A DNA stretch of 64,000 bases from Bacillus sp. SLBN-46 (GTDB lineage: Bacteria > Bacillota > Bacilli > Bacillales > Cytobacillaceae), in NCBI RefSeq assembly GCF_031453555.1, contig NZ_JAVIZM010000001.1, forward strand, positions 222,501 to 286,500, in the 5' to 3' direction. Shown one piece after another: positions 45,964-55,647 of this stretch. The notes beneath the pieces are model-generated. The model was not told the origin of the DNA. It searched no databases and saw only the letters and a list, made by a program, of their open reading frames with translations. Positions within the stretch are counted from its first letter, which is position 1; the number at the start of each line of letters is the position of its first letter. A program made the position numbers and the translations under genes.

Positions 45964-46887
45964 ATGGATGTTTTAAAGCCTCGTACTGAATCAAAGGAAT
46001 TATTAGTCTGGAGGAGTTTACATGCACGAAGTGAATTAACTTCTGATGAAAAATATTACTATTGTACCCTTGAAAAGGGATATGAAGGAGAGTTGATGTT
46101 CGATAAGCTGACAAAGGAGCTTCAATGTGATGTTTACATTTTGAACGGTCTACTCTTTGAAATCAACAACTCTTATTTCCAAATCGACACCCTACTGATT
46201 GCTCCACAAAAAATCTACGTATACGATGTGAAAAATTCCGAAAACGACTATTTGTACGAAGATGAAAAGTTTCGGAGGCTTCGGGGTGGCAACGATATCA
46301 AAAATCCATTACACCAATTGGAACGGTGTGAAACATTACTTCGGCAATTTTTGAAAAAACTCGGCTATCAGTTACCTATTGATAGTCACATTGTCTTCAT
46401 TAACCCTGAGTTCACCTTATATCAAGCTCCCCATGACAAGCCCATTGTATTTCCAACGCAGTTAAATCAACTTTTCCAGCGATTAAACACTATTCCTTCG
46501 AAGCTATCAAAAAGACATAAAGATCTCGCTGACCAATTAATGGCTGCGCACCAAAATGAGTATCCCTTTTGCAAATTTCCTCCCTATCAATTTGACCAAC
46601 TGAAAAAGGGGAAACTATGTGCAACGTGCCATTCCGTTTCTACTTTCCAAGGAGATAGACGTTTGGTTTGTGATGTTTGCGGCCATGAAGAAACTATAGA
46701 TGCCGCTGTCCTCCGAGCTGTGGCGGAGTTAAGGCTGCTTTTTCCGGAGAAGAAGATTACTACGAATCTTGTTTACGAGTGGTGTAGTGAGGGTGAGGAT
46801 GAGGGTGGTTCACGAAAGAGGGTTGTTAGGATTTTAAGAAATAACCTTTGTGCTAGGGGGTACGGGAGATGGATTTACTATGAGTGA
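45964..46887 (+). CDS. NERD-domain protein with C-terminal zinc ribbon
   Basis: Start ATG 45964 with AAAGGAAG 7 bases upstream gives 307 residues. The NERD (nuclease-related) domain covers about residues 35-150: GYEGELMFDKLTKEL, then IDTLLIAPQKIYVYDVKN (the D...xVK core, D-x-K instead of ExK) and NPLHQLERCETLL. Near residues 220-240 is a zinc ribbon (CATCHSV and CDVCGHE). The C-terminal part resembles a winged helix. NERD proteins are suspected nucleases; activity is unproven. It is followed by the second 52-bp repeat array. Confidence 0.85.
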   Translation: MDVLKPRTESKELLVWRSLHARSELTSDEKYYYCTLEKGYEGELMFDKLTKELQCDVYILNGLLFEINNSYFQIDTLLIAPQKIYVYDVKNSENDYLYEDEKFRRLRGGNDIKNPLHQLERCETLLRQFLKKLGYQLPIDSHIVFINPEFTLYQAPHDKPIVFPTQLNQLFQRLNTIPSKLSKRHKDLADQLMAAHQNEYPFCKFPPYQFDQLKKGKLCATCHSVSTFQGDRRLVCDVCGHEETIDAAVLRAVAELRLLFPEKKITTNLVYEWCSEGEDEGGSRKRVVRILRNNLCARGYGRWIYYE

Positions 46888-46963
46888 GCAAAGATTGAAA
46901 TACCTCATTTTAAACAAGTATAACTTTTGTAGGTGACTGTTCTGTGCCATTTGATTTGCCCGT

Positions 46964-47590
46964 GGTCTCGTAAATACACTGTACGAGACCTTTTGCTGTT
47001 TTTTCCTTTGACTTCGGGCGCATAGAACCTCTCTACGCTACCTTTTGTTGTTTTTTCCTTTGCCTTCGGTCGCATAGAACTCCTCTACGCTACCTTTTGC
47101 CATTTTTCTTTTTGGCTTCGGGCGCATAGAGCACCTCTACGAACCCTTTTTCCATTTTTCCCTTTGACTTCGGGCGCATAGAACCCCTCTACGAGCCTTT
47201 TTGCCATTTTTCCCTTTGGCTTCGGGCGCATAGAACCTCTCTACGCGACCTTTTGCCATTTTTCCCTCTGGCTTCGGGCGCATAGAGCCCCTCTACGCGA
47301 CCTTTTGCTGTTTTTTCCTTTGGCTTCGGGCGCATAGAACCTCTCTACGAGCCCTTTTGCCATTTTTCCCTCTGGCTTCGAGCGCATAGAACTACTCTAC
47401 GCGACCTTTTGCCATTTCTCCTTTTGGCTTCGGGCGCATAGAGCCCCTCTACGAACCCTTTTGTCATTTTTTCCTTTGACTTCGATCACATAGAACCCCT
47501 CTATGAGACCTTCTGCTATTCTTTCCTTCAGCTTCGGGCGCATAGAATCACCTCTTTGCGGAACCATCCTCTTCTTTTTGCATTCCACAC
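46964..47590. repeat. 52-bp tandem array 2 (eleven units plus a degenerate first unit)
   Basis: The core CGCATAGAACCTCTCTACG starts at 47019, 47071, 47123, 47175, 47227, 47279, 47331, 47383, 47435, 47487 and 47539, every step being exactly 52 bases. The minus-strand RNA of each consensus core folds as CGCGUAGA/UCUAUGCG with a 5-base loop. A first unit at 46964-46990 keeps only a palindrome (GGTCTCGTA/TACGAGACC). It lies between the convergent NERD and AIM24 genes. No real ORF. Confidence 0.95.
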
Positions 47591-47666
47591 AGTCCAATAG
47601 CCTCCCAACTCAATGAAAAAACGCCGTTTAGCTCATTCCCTAAACCGCGTCATCCCAAATTATTCT

Positions 47667-48362
47667 CTAGCTCTTGTTCTCAATCCTCCGAACTTCTTCG
47701 TAAGGCTGCACTACAACAAACCCATCCCCCTCGAACTTCATTTGGATAGACTCGCCGCTTCCTCTCCCAAAGAATGTCTTCAAACTGATATCCGTCTGAA
47801 ACTCCGGACGAAGATTACCTGACCACGCAACCGTTGCATTAGGATCCGTAATAACAGGCTGGCCTGATGTAACCCTTAGAGTGAGCGGTTCATAATGAGT
47901 CGTGATGGCAATCATCCCAGTTCCTTCACAACGAACATTGAATAAGCCGCCAGCCATTAGCCCGGCAATCTTTTTCATTAACTTGATCTCCCACTTAATA
48001 CTCGGCTCAAATGCGAGCAAATCATTCCCGTTCACATAGATGGATTCATTGTTCAAATGGAGAATGATAATTTTTTTACCTTCATCCGCCAAATACAATT
48101 TTCCTTGTCCGCCAGCTTTCATCAAAGAGGCCCCCTCACCGGTGATCGCCTTCTTGAAAGCCGTACCTAGACCATGCTCCAAAATCCCTTCTCGTTCAAA
48201 CTTGATTTTCCCATGATACGCAACCATCGAACCCGCTTTCGCCCATACCTGACCGTCGAGATTCACCTCTAGCATTCTAGGAGTCTCTAATTCAAAGAAT
48301 CCCTCACCTTTATCTACCTGCTCTGTTTTATCAATAAATTCACTAATGGAATACTTACTCAA
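47667..48362 (-). CDS. AIM24-family protein
   Basis: Start TTG 48360-48362 (MSKYSISEFI), with AGGAGGGG 5 bases upstream, gives 231 residues. The sequence follows the AIM24/TIGR00266 beta-roll: LEVNLDGQVWAKAGSMVAYHG, EGASLMKAGGQGKLYLADE, IYVNGNDLLAFE and NVRCEGTGMIAITTHYEP. The biochemical role of bacterial AIM24 proteins is not established. It ends in the flank of the second repeat array. Confidence 0.88.
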   Translation of the reverse strand: MSKYSISEFIDKTEQVDKGEGFFELETPRMLEVNLDGQVWAKAGSMVAYHGKIKFEREGILEHGLGTAFKKAITGEGASLMKAGGQGKLYLADEGKKIIILHLNNESIYVNGNDLLAFEPSIKWEIKLMKKIAGLMAGGLFNVRCEGTGMIAITTHYEPLTLRVTSGQPVITDPNATVAWSGNLRPEFQTDISLKTFFGRGSGESIQMKFEGDGFVVVQPYEEVRRIENKS

Positions 48363-48419
48363 TCTTTCCCCTCCTAAATTTCCGCCTTCTCTTGAAAATT
48401 TTACCATACTTTCCCTTTA

Positions 48420-48455
48420 AAAAAATACACCGTTCATGTAATTTGAACGGTGCTT
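48420..48455 (-). terminator. terminator of the methyltransferase gene
   Basis: CACCGTTCA/TGAACGGTG stem followed by a T-rich run on the minus strand. Confidence 0.85.
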
Positions 48456-48461
48456 CCAGTT

Positions 48462-49382
48462 CTATTTCTGAACCACTAAATGCGCAAAGTGAAAATGATC
48501 GAAGGCGTGCAGGTCATCGTCTCTATCCGTAAAATACCACTCTTGAATATTTTCAGGGGATAAATTTTCATAGACTAACATATTGCGATCCTGGAGTTCC
48601 AGGTCAAGAGTAAGCGGGTCAAAACCGGTTACCATCGGTTCACCTGTATGTGCTGTAATTTGTCGCATTTGGATTAATTTCTTGGCGGCTAATTCGTCAT
48701 TAAATGCAGTATCGTCGAGGTAATCAAAGATGAAAGAACTACCATTCACAGAAAGATCCGAAACAGTAGAAAGAAGTTGATAGAAATCTTGTTTCTCCAG
48801 GTACATCACCACACCTAGTAAGCTGAAGTAGGTCAATGTTTGTTCATTATAGCCGACCTTCATTAACTCATCCCGAAGCGAGTTCTCTTTAAAATCAACT
48901 GGAACAAATTTTAAGTTTTTCGGTATATCAAGACCCATTTCTTGGATGCGGTTGATTTTAAAAGCTTGGGTTGCAGGGTGATCGACTTCATAGATGATAA
49001 AATCGTCTGGGAGATTTTCTTGTTGTCTTAATGCAAATGTATCAAAGCCTGCCCCTAAAATCACATACTGTCTGACGCCTCGTTCAATCGCTGATAAAAG
49101 TCCATCCTCAGCGTAGCGAGCACGGCTGACTAATTGCGGCACGGTCTGATTGTTCATTACCCATAGCAATTTTTCCTCAAACGTCTTCAACGTTTCACTT
49201 TTTTCCGGAGCAAAAAACGCAATTGCATTTGCCCAATTCGTGCTGATCAACTGCTTTTCTTCCTCCTTTAACAGGGTACTGGCAACAAAATCATTAAAAA
49301 TTGGTTGGTTACTTTGCAATGCATGATATCCCCTAGCATAGCAGCTGACTAATGCCGTTAAACTTTCCTTATTCTTTTCCAA
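48462..49382 (-). CDS. LCM-type SAM-dependent methyltransferase (TIGR00027-like)
   Basis: The start at TTG 49380-49382 (MEKNKESLTALVSCYARGYH), with AGGAAGGGG upstream, gives 306 residues. The SAM loop is RQYVILGAGFDTFALR, followed by FIIYEVDHPATQAFK and FSLLGVVMYLEKQDF, the layout of leucine carboxyl methyltransferase-like enzymes. The target in bacteria is unknown. It lies after a terminator-like hairpin, so it probably has its own promoter. Confidence 0.85.
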   Translation of the reverse strand: MEKNKESLTALVSCYARGYHALQSNQPIFNDFVASTLLKEEEKQLISTNWANAIAFFAPEKSETLKTFEEKLLWVMNNQTVPQLVSRARYAEDGLLSAIERGVRQYVILGAGFDTFALRQQENLPDDFIIYEVDHPATQAFKINRIQEMGLDIPKNLKFVPVDFKENSLRDELMKVGYNEQTLTYFSLLGVVMYLEKQDFYQLLSTVSDLSVNGSSFIFDYLDDTAFNDELAAKKLIQMRQITAHTGEPMVTGFDPLTLDLELQDRNMLVYENLSPENIQEWYFTDRDDDLHAFDHFHFAHLVVQK

Positions 49383-49401
49383 AGAAACTCCCCTTCCTAA
49401 T

Positions 49402-49441
49402 AAAAATAAAAAACTCCAAGCAGAATTCTGCCAGGAGTTTA
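49402..49441 (-). terminator. terminator of the 49517-50970 operon
   Basis: AAACTCC...GGAGTTT stem with an inner GCAGAATTCTGC palindrome, followed by TTTTTTATTTTT on the minus strand. It lies upstream of the methyltransferase start, so an attenuator role is also possible. Confidence 0.75.
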
Positions 49442-49516
49442 TTATATGACACATTATAATTATTTACAATAACGTTAAATTATAGCACAAATAAATTATT
49501 TTGTCAATAGTTTTTA

Positions 49517-50254
49517 TTATTTTTCAATTTCCGGTTCACTTAACTGCCTGACAAACTCTCGATTAATATTACCATTTTGATAGCCACTCCCATTTACAGA
49601 ATTCATCGTTCTTGCTTCTTGCCCCGACTTGTCATATGGAATGTATCCGAAGTAAATTCCCGCATTAGGTGTAATTCCATTTGAAAAAAGTCCAGGTGGT
49701 TGTACTGTGGTACCAGCTTGCGAATTCATAAACGAAGCCCAGTCAGCAGGCATTCTCAACAGTCCATAAGAATTTTTTTGTTCCACTATCTTTTCCATTT
49801 GAATCCTCGGTTCATACCATAGTTCTCTATTAGAACCATGATATCCTCTGTCTCTAATTATATAAAATTTCAATTGATTTACCTGGTCATCCGGATGGAA
49901 ATTCCATAGAAAGTAAAACGTAGATGGGTCATTATTGTCTATTTTCCAAACATGAATATCCCCTGTAGTGTCGATGGAAACAACATTCCACTTATGCTGT
50001 TCCCATTGCCAATAACTCACTCCATACTTACCCTCCTTCGAAATAAAGGGGACAAATCGATGCCGCTCATCGATAGTGATGGTATCCTGAATGACATTCG
50101 GTGAAGCCTCCGGAAAAACGCGTTGAATCTTCTCGACTAATTGATCACTTTTGGGAAACGCAGTCGGTTTCGAAAAATAGTACCAATAAACCAATATACT
50201 AGATGCAACAATGGCAACAGCTAATAAAAAGAAAATAATCACTTTTCTATTCAT
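49517..50254 (-). CDS. membrane-anchored extracytoplasmic protein of unknown function
   Basis: The 245-residue protein begins with one membrane segment (KVIIFFLLAVAIVASSILVYW). The rest is predicted outside the cell, rich in W and Y (YGVSYWQWEQHKWNVVSID, PSTFYFLWNFHPDD). GGGGAGGG precedes the ATG, which lies 2 bases after the upstream stop. No family recognised. It forms a two-gene operon with the 50257 protein and both may act together in the envelope. Confidence 0.7.
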   Translation of the reverse strand: MNRKVIIFFLLAVAIVASSILVYWYYFSKPTAFPKSDQLVEKIQRVFPEASPNVIQDTITIDERHRFVPFISKEGKYGVSYWQWEQHKWNVVSIDTTGDIHVWKIDNNDPSTFYFLWNFHPDDQVNQLKFYIIRDRGYHGSNRELWYEPRIQMEKIVEQKNSYGLLRMPADWASFMNSQAGTTVQPPGLFSNGITPNAGIYFGYIPYDKSGQEARTMNSVNGSGYQNGNINREFVRQLSEPEIEK

Positions 50255-50256
50255 TG

Positions 50257-50970
50257 CTAGTTCCCTCCCCTTAACAGTGACTCTTGTGAGCGGAAATAAA
50301 GCTGCTTTTTCGGCGTAGATACTAACAAACCTTTTCCATCAGCTTCTATGTAGATAACGGCATTAAGATTACTTCCCCATTTAGGAGAAAAGCCTATAAG
50401 TTGATAAGGGAATTTTTCACTTTTTTTAGTAGATTCCATTTCAATTTCGTTATACCATTCAATCCCATGGTTAGCTGCCGGCTTCATAGTATGTAATTGT
50501 TTTTCCAAACTTTCCTTATCTAATAATTGCTCTTTTGCCGAAGGATGTGTACTGATGACAGAAGCATCCTCCACATTAAAGATATATGTAGAAAGCTCAT
50601 TTTCCGGGTAGACAACATGATGAATTGGTATAGATAATAACGCAGTTGCTAAAAAGATGAAATTTGCCCAAAAGCCCAGCCAGGCAAACGATCGGTATCT
50701 CTCCCATTTTCCTTCCTTGCTCTTTAAAAACCAATACAAAATCCAAACACCTAATGGTAAAATCGCAATCTTTATTGGGGTATCATTAAAGTTCCAATTA
50801 ATAGAAAAAGAAAAGATTCCGATAAATACACAAACCATAATTTTCCAAGCCTTTGATTTTTCAAGTTTACGTTTATTAATCCGATAGGCAATGAACCCAA
50901 TAATGCCCCACGATAAAATGACCCCCACCAACTCTATTAAATTAACTGAAAAATTATATGAAATATTCAT
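50257..50970 (-). CDS. membrane protein of unknown function
   Basis: A 237-residue protein with four membrane segments in its first 125 residues (LIELVGVILSWGIIGFIAY, IMVCVFIGIFSFSINWNF, IAILPLGVWILYWFL, FAWLGFWANFIFLATALL) and a soluble C-terminal domain of about 110 residues (VVYPENELSTYIFNVEDAS...). Start ATG with GGAGG about 9 bases upstream. No family recognised. First gene of a two-gene operon. Confidence 0.7.
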   Translation of the reverse strand: MNISYNFSVNLIELVGVILSWGIIGFIAYRINKRKLEKSKAWKIMVCVFIGIFSFSINWNFNDTPIKIAILPLGVWILYWFLKSKEGKWERYRSFAWLGFWANFIFLATALLSIPIHHVVYPENELSTYIFNVEDASVISTHPSAKEQLLDKESLEKQLHTMKPAANHGIEWYNEIEMESTKKSEKFPYQLIGFSPKWGSNLNAVIYIEADGKGLLVSTPKKQLYFRSQESLLRGGN

Positions 50971-51023
50971 CCTAACGCCTCCTACTTTACATAATTCTCC
51001 AATTATCTACAAAAATCCTTTAT

Positions 51024-51054
51024 TAAAAGGCAGGAATCTAAACTCCTGCCTTAA
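51024..51054 (-). terminator. terminator of the lipase gene
   Basis: GGCAGGAGT/ATTCCTGCC stem followed by a T-rich tract on the minus strand. Confidence 0.75.
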
Positions 51055-51056
51055 AG

Positions 51057-51761
51057 TTAGTTGCTATTATCACCCTTACCATTTAAGCCATCCAATATTG
51101 CTGGTTTTGGCGCCTCGCTGCTTAGTAATCCACTATGGCTAACACCGCTAACCTCAACATTTTTAGCCCCATTCAATATCGAACTGGTATAAGGACTTAT
51201 CACTTCATCAGTTGTACTGTAAATAGAGGTGTATTTAACAAAAGCACCTGGAGTCTCATCCCCACTATTTAGGTCCTGTAGGAACTGGCTATCTGGCATC
51301 ATTTCTCTTGCACCGGCGGTAAAGAAGCCGTAATAGGCGCTGTTTGTACCATGATGTGGTGAACCAAGTGTAATCACATCGTTAACCTTGCTGGCTCCAT
51401 TCAAATTTTTAATATAATATCGGGTGCTCAGGCCTCCCATACTGTGAGCAATAATATCCACCTTAGTAGCCTTCGTTTTTTTCAATACTTGGTTAACAAA
51501 TTGTGATAACTCATTCGCATTTTGTACATTGCTTCCTGTTGTATTCGAAAATTGAATGGCAAATAAACGACTCTCCGGCCAGCCTGCACTAATCAGCCAC
51601 TGCTTCATCGTATCGAAGCTCGATGTGGAACCGGTATACCCATGGACAAAAATAACGGGATCAACAGTTGGTGTTGTGGTGGTTCCCCTTGCAGCATAAG
51701 CGGATTGATACACCCCAAAAACTAAGATAAAAATCGTAAACAAACTCATGACTCTTTTCAT
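51057..51761 (-). CDS. secreted lipase, Bacillus LipA-type (subfamily I.4/I.5-like)
   Basis: Start [11 protein letters not shown] with GGGGAGG 8 bases upstream. A signal peptide ends at AYA (residue 23). The mature enzyme of about 210 residues has the oxyanion region [10 protein letters not shown] and the nucleophile Ser107 in [10 protein letters not shown], where Ala replaces the usual Gly as in Bacillus lipases; the acid is in [10 protein letters not shown] and the His in [10 protein letters not shown]. It hydrolyses triacylglycerols outside the cell. B. subtilis LipA is about 30 residues shorter. Confidence 0.93.
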   Translation of the reverse strand: MKRVMSLFTIFILVFGVYQSAYAARGTTTTPTVDPVIFVHGYTGSTSSFDTMKQWLISAGWPESRLFAIQFSNTTGSNVQNANELSQFVNQVLKKTKATKVDIIAHSMGGLSTRYYIKNLNGASKVNDVITLGSPHHGTNSAYYGFFTAGAREMMPDSQFLQDLNSGDETPGAFVKYTSIYSTTDEVISPYTSSILNGAKNVEVSGVSHSGLLSSEAPKPAILDGLNGKGDNSN

Positions 51762-51907
51762 AAACAACCTCCCCATTATTAACCAACTAATCTATTAAAA
51801 TTAGAAACAGTACCTTTAATTATATATTCCAATATTTATATGAAATGTCAGTATTCTTTTACTATTTGTTAATAGGGGGAAGTTTTCTGCTTTATAACAT
51901 AGTTAAA

Positions 51908-51947
51908 AAATAAAAAGCCCCGTTCCAATACTGGAACGAGACTTTAG
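51908..51947 (-). terminator. terminator of glmS
   Basis: AAAGTCTCGTTCCA/TGGAACGGGGCTTT stem followed by a T-rich run on the minus strand. Confidence 0.85.
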
Positions 51948-51962
51948 ATTCTCCTATAACAA

Positions 51963-53765
51963 TTACTCAACCGTTACTGATTTAGCAAGGTTACGCGGTT
52001 TGTCTACGTCGCAATCGCGGTGTAGGGCTGCGTAGTATGAAAGTAATTGTAATGGAATGACAGAGATAAGTGGTGTTAATAAATCATTTACTTCTGGAAT
52101 CACGAAGCTGTCCTCGTCACGGTTTAGACCCTTCATCGAAATGATGCATGGGTTCGCACCGCGGGCAACAACTTCTTTTACATTTCCACGAATACTTAGG
52201 TTAACACTTTCTTGCGTTGCAAGAGCGATTACTGGTGTACCTTCTTCAATTAAAGCGATGGTACCGTGCTTTAATTCACCGCCAGCAAAGCCTTCTGCCT
52301 GAATATAAGAGATCTCTTTCAGCTTTAAGGCACCTTCTAAACCAACATAGAAGTCAATTCCACGGCCGATGAAGAAGCAATTGCGTGTAACGGATAAAAA
52401 TTCTCTTGCGATCTGTTCGATGATTTCTTTTGAATCACAAAGAACTTCCATCGCGTTCGCCACAATACCTAGCTCTTTTACAAGATCAAAATCAACACTT
52501 AGGTTACGGCTCTTCGCTGCCACTTCCGCTAAAATAACAAGAACAGCTAATTGTGCAGTGTAAGCCTTTGTAGAAGCAACAGCAATTTCAGGACCCGCAT
52601 GTAATAAAAGCGTATAGTCTGCTTCACGAGAAAGCGTAGAACCGGGAACGTTTGTAATTGTTAAGGCTGGGTGACCCATTTCTTTCACATTAACAAGAAC
52701 GGCACGGCTGTCCGCAGTTTCTCCACTTTGTGAAATGAAAATAAATAACGGCTTTTCAGAAAGCAACGGCATGTTATAGCCGAATTCACTTGAAATATGA
52801 ACCTCAACTGGAATCTTTGCCATTTTCTCAATAAATTGCTTTCCAACTAGACCTGCGTGATAAGAAGTACCAGCAGCAATAATGTAGATCCGGTCAGCTG
52901 CATTGACCGCATCGATGATTTTACGATCAATCGTTAATTCACCTTGCTCGTTTTGGTACATTTGGATGATTCGACGCATCACTAGCGGCTGCTCATCAAT
53001 TTCTTTTAACATATAGTGTGGGTACGTACCCTTTTCAATATCACTTGCGTCAAGTTCTGCTTTGTATGGAGCACGGTTGATGATTTCACCACTAAGATTT
53101 TGAATGGTCACTTCATCTTTTGTGACAATAACAATTTCTTTGTCCATTAATTCTACGTACTGATCAGTTACTTGAAGCATAGCCATGGCGTCACTTGCTA
53201 CTACATTAAAGCCATTTCCAAGACCGACAAGAAGCGGACTTTTGTTTTTCGCAACATAGATGGTATCATTGTCCTCAGCATCTAAAAGCGCAAGCGCATA
53301 AGAACCGTGTAACAATGTTAGTGTTTTACGGAAAGCTTCTAAAACGTCTAAGCCTTCGTTAACAAAAAGTTCAATCATCTGAACGATAACTTCTGTGTCT
53401 GTTTCACTAACAAATGTTACGTCTGTTAGGTATTCGTTCTTTAACAGGTCATAGTTCTCAATAACACCATTATGAACCAAGGTAAAACGGCTAGATGCAC
53501 TTTGGTGCGGGTGAGAGTTCACTTTGCTTGGAACACCGTGTGTTGCCCAGCGAGTATGACCAATCCCGATGTTAGCCGAAACGTCCTGGTCTACAATGTT
53601 ACGTAAATCAGCAATGCGGCCCTTTTCCTTAAACACATGAATGCCATTTGCGTTCTTAACAGCAATACCTGCTGAGTCGTATCCTCTATATTCAAGTTTT
53701 TCTAACCCTTTTAATAAAATTTCTTTCGAGTCGTTATTTCCAATATATCCAACAATTCCACACAT
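51963..53765 (-). CDS. glmS: glutamine-fructose-6-phosphate aminotransferase
   Basis: A 600-residue enzyme making glucosamine-6-phosphate. The N-terminal glutaminase starts MCGIVGYIG with the catalytic Cys exposed after Met removal, and has HTRWATHG. Two SIS domains follow ([29 protein letters not shown]), ending in [12 protein letters not shown] as in other GlmS proteins. Its own product controls it through the upstream ribozyme. It acts just before GlmM, encoded upstream. Confidence 0.97.
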   Translation of the reverse strand: MCGIVGYIGNNDSKEILLKGLEKLEYRGYDSAGIAVKNANGIHVFKEKGRIADLRNIVDQDVSANIGIGHTRWATHGVPSKVNSHPHQSASSRFTLVHNGVIENYDLLKNEYLTDVTFVSETDTEVIVQMIELFVNEGLDVLEAFRKTLTLLHGSYALALLDAEDNDTIYVAKNKSPLLVGLGNGFNVVASDAMAMLQVTDQYVELMDKEIVIVTKDEVTIQNLSGEIINRAPYKAELDASDIEKGTYPHYMLKEIDEQPLVMRRIIQMYQNEQGELTIDRKIIDAVNAADRIYIIAAGTSYHAGLVGKQFIEKMAKIPVEVHISSEFGYNMPLLSEKPLFIFISQSGETADSRAVLVNVKEMGHPALTITNVPGSTLSREADYTLLLHAGPEIAVASTKAYTAQLAVLVILAEVAAKSRNLSVDFDLVKELGIVANAMEVLCDSKEIIEQIAREFLSVTRNCFFIGRGIDFYVGLEGALKLKEISYIQAEGFAGGELKHGTIALIEEGTPVIALATQESVNLSIRGNVKEVVARGANPCIISMKGLNRDEDSFVIPEVNDLLTPLISVIPLQLLSYYAALHRDCDVDKPRNLAKSVTVE

Positions 53766-53787
53766 TTTCTATTTCCTCCCTGATACA

Positions 53788-53821
53788 GGGGGCAAGGCTC
53801 TTTGGAGGCGTACTTGCCCCC
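53788..53821 (-). other. hairpin just before the glmS ribosome site
   Basis: GGGGGCAAG and CTTGCCCCC form a 9-bp stem 7 bases upstream of the GGGAGGAAAT ribosome site, without a T-run. Possibly an RNA-stability or translation element downstream of the ribozyme. Confidence 0.6.
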
Positions 53822-53899
53822 TTATCTCTGTTTTTTAGGTATCTGTCTATACCGTTTTAAACATTACAATTAGTATGCGCATATTCTTCTCTTTGTGCA

Positions 53900-54035
53900 C
53901 AGAGTTGCCCCTATGTTTTAAAGAAGAAATTTTTCGGTTGTGCGTTTCAACCGGGAGGTATCCGCCGATCATTCGATAAACCTCCTCCTCGTCAACTAAT
54001 CTATCCACTGAAGATTAGTTCAGGCGCTTTTATGT
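53900..54035 (-). ncRNA. glmS ribozyme/riboswitch
   Basis: On the minus strand AGCGCCTGAACT (self-cleavage expected between A at 54028 and G at 54027) is followed by GACGAGGAGGAGGTTTATCG and CGGCGGATACCTCCCGG (around 53951-53968), the conserved core of the glmS ribozyme. Binding of glucosamine-6-phosphate triggers cleavage of the glmS mRNA, which is then degraded. Ends of the domain are approximate. Confidence 0.95.
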
Positions 54036-54224
54036 TCGTACCTAACACCTATCCACCTTTCTATATTAGAATGGTCCACATGCTTTAAAAAACAAAGCAT
54101 GTTAATACTACTATGATTGGCAGAGTCCGTCAACTAATAACCTAAAATTATAAATATTTTCCACATTTAACCGATAATACATAATAAAGTATGCATCGGA
54201 GATTCTTCCCGTTCCTTTAAATTG

Positions 54225-54254
54225 GAAAAGCTCCAGCTTTTATGCTGGAGCATC
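54225..54254 (-). terminator. terminator after glmM
   Basis: GCTCCAGC/GCTGGAGC stem followed by a short T-run on the minus strand; separates glmM from glmS. Confidence 0.7.
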
Positions 54255-54262
54255 GTTCCGAA

Positions 54263-55612
54263 TTATTCTTTTAATTCCATTTCTTCTTTAACAACGGCAA
54301 CAATACGATCGACATAGGCATCGCAAAGTTCCTGTGTCGGAGCCTCAGCCATCACTCGAACTAGCGGCTCTGTTCCTGATGGACGAACAAGGATTCTTCC
54401 GTCCCCAGCCATTTCTGCCTCTACCTGATCTATAACTTCCTTCACTCTCACATTATCTGTTACATGGTGCTTATCCGTCACACGCACATTCACGAGCTTT
54501 TGAGGGAATTTTTTCATTTCGCCCGCAAGCTCAGATAATGGCTTTTGTGTCGCCTTCATAATGTTTACTAATTGTAATCCTGTTAATAGACCGTCACCTG
54601 TTGTGTTGTAATCCAAGAAAATAATATGTCCGGATTGTTCTCCACCTAGATTAAATCCATTTTTCTTCATTTCTTCTACCACGTAGCGGTCACCAACAGC
54701 AGTCGGTACACTGTTAATTCCATGGCTTTCTAATGCCTTATAAAAACCAAGGTTACTCATGACTGTAGACACAATCGTTCCATGCTTTAAGCGTCCATGT
54801 TCCTTCATATACTTTCCACAGATATAGAGAATTTGGTCGCCATCGACAATATTTCCTTTTTCATCAATCGCAATTAAACGGTCGCCATCCCCATCAAACG
54901 ATAATCCAACATCTGCACCTTTTTCTTTTACTAAAGCAGCAAGTGCTTCAGGGTGGGTAGAGCCAACACCTGCATTGATATTTAGCCCATTAGGAGAAGC
55001 TCCCATCGTTGATAGATCGGCATCTAAATCGGCAAATAGGTGAGAGGCTAATGATGAAGTTGCTCCGTGTGCACAGTCTAATGCAATATGAATGCCGGAG
55101 AAATCTTCGTCCACACTATTCTTTAAGTATTGTAGATACTTTTGTCCACCTTCAAAATAATCCATGACTTGTCCAAGATCTCCACCCGTTGGACGTGGCA
55201 GTTGATCTCCAGGTAAGTCCATTAACTCTTCAATTTCATTTTCCTGCTCATCCGAAAGTTTAAAACCGTCTGGACCGAAAAATTTAATTCCGTTATCCGC
55301 TACAGGGTTATGTGAGGCAGAAATCATTACCCCCGCCTGAGCTCCTAATGCTTTTGTTAAATAAGATACACCTGGTGTAGAAATGACACCTAAACGCATA
55401 ACCTCAGCACCAGTAGACAATAATCCTGCTACGAGGGCACCTTCAAGCATATGACCAGATATACGTGTATCACGCCCAATTAGTACCTTTGGACGATCTT
55501 TATCCTTCGTTAAAACATAACCGCCAAATCGGCCTAATTTAAAGGCTAATTCAGGTGTTAATTCACTATTTGCTACTCCACGTACCCCATCGGTACCAAA
55601 ATATTTTCCCAT
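54263..55612 (-). CDS. glmM: phosphoglucosamine mutase
   Basis: The 449-residue enzyme converts GlcN-6-P to GlcN-1-P. The phosphorylated Ser100 lies in [13 protein letters not shown]; the metal loop is [11 protein letters not shown]; the sugar loop is [10 protein letters not shown]; the phosphate loop is [12 protein letters not shown]. In B. subtilis, GlmM also binds and inhibits CdaA, whose gene is two genes upstream in the same cluster. Confidence 0.97.
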   Translation of the reverse strand: MGKYFGTDGVRGVANSELTPELAFKLGRFGGYVLTKDKDRPKVLIGRDTRISGHMLEGALVAGLLSTGAEVMRLGVISTPGVSYLTKALGAQAGVMISASHNPVADNGIKFFGPDGFKLSDEQENEIEELMDLPGDQLPRPTGGDLGQVMDYFEGGQKYLQYLKNSVDEDFSGIHIALDCAHGATSSLASHLFADLDADLSTMGASPNGLNINAGVGSTHPEALAALVKEKGADVGLSFDGDGDRLIAIDEKGNIVDGDQILYICGKYMKEHGRLKHGTIVSTVMSNLGFYKALESHGINSVPTAVGDRYVVEEMKKNGFNLGGEQSGHIIFLDYNTTGDGLLTGLQLVNIMKATQKPLSELAGEMKKFPQKLVNVRVTDKHHVTDNVRVKEVIDQVEAEMAGDGRILVRPSGTEPLVRVMAEAPTQELCDAYVDRIVAVVKEEMELKE

Positions 55613-55647
55613 TTCAAAAATCGCTCCTTCAATATATAGGCTGGATC

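Noticed and set aside
47397..47597. 66-codon ORF in repeat array 2
   Set aside because: It arises from the repeat sequence, lacks a ribosome site and encodes repeat-derived residues only.
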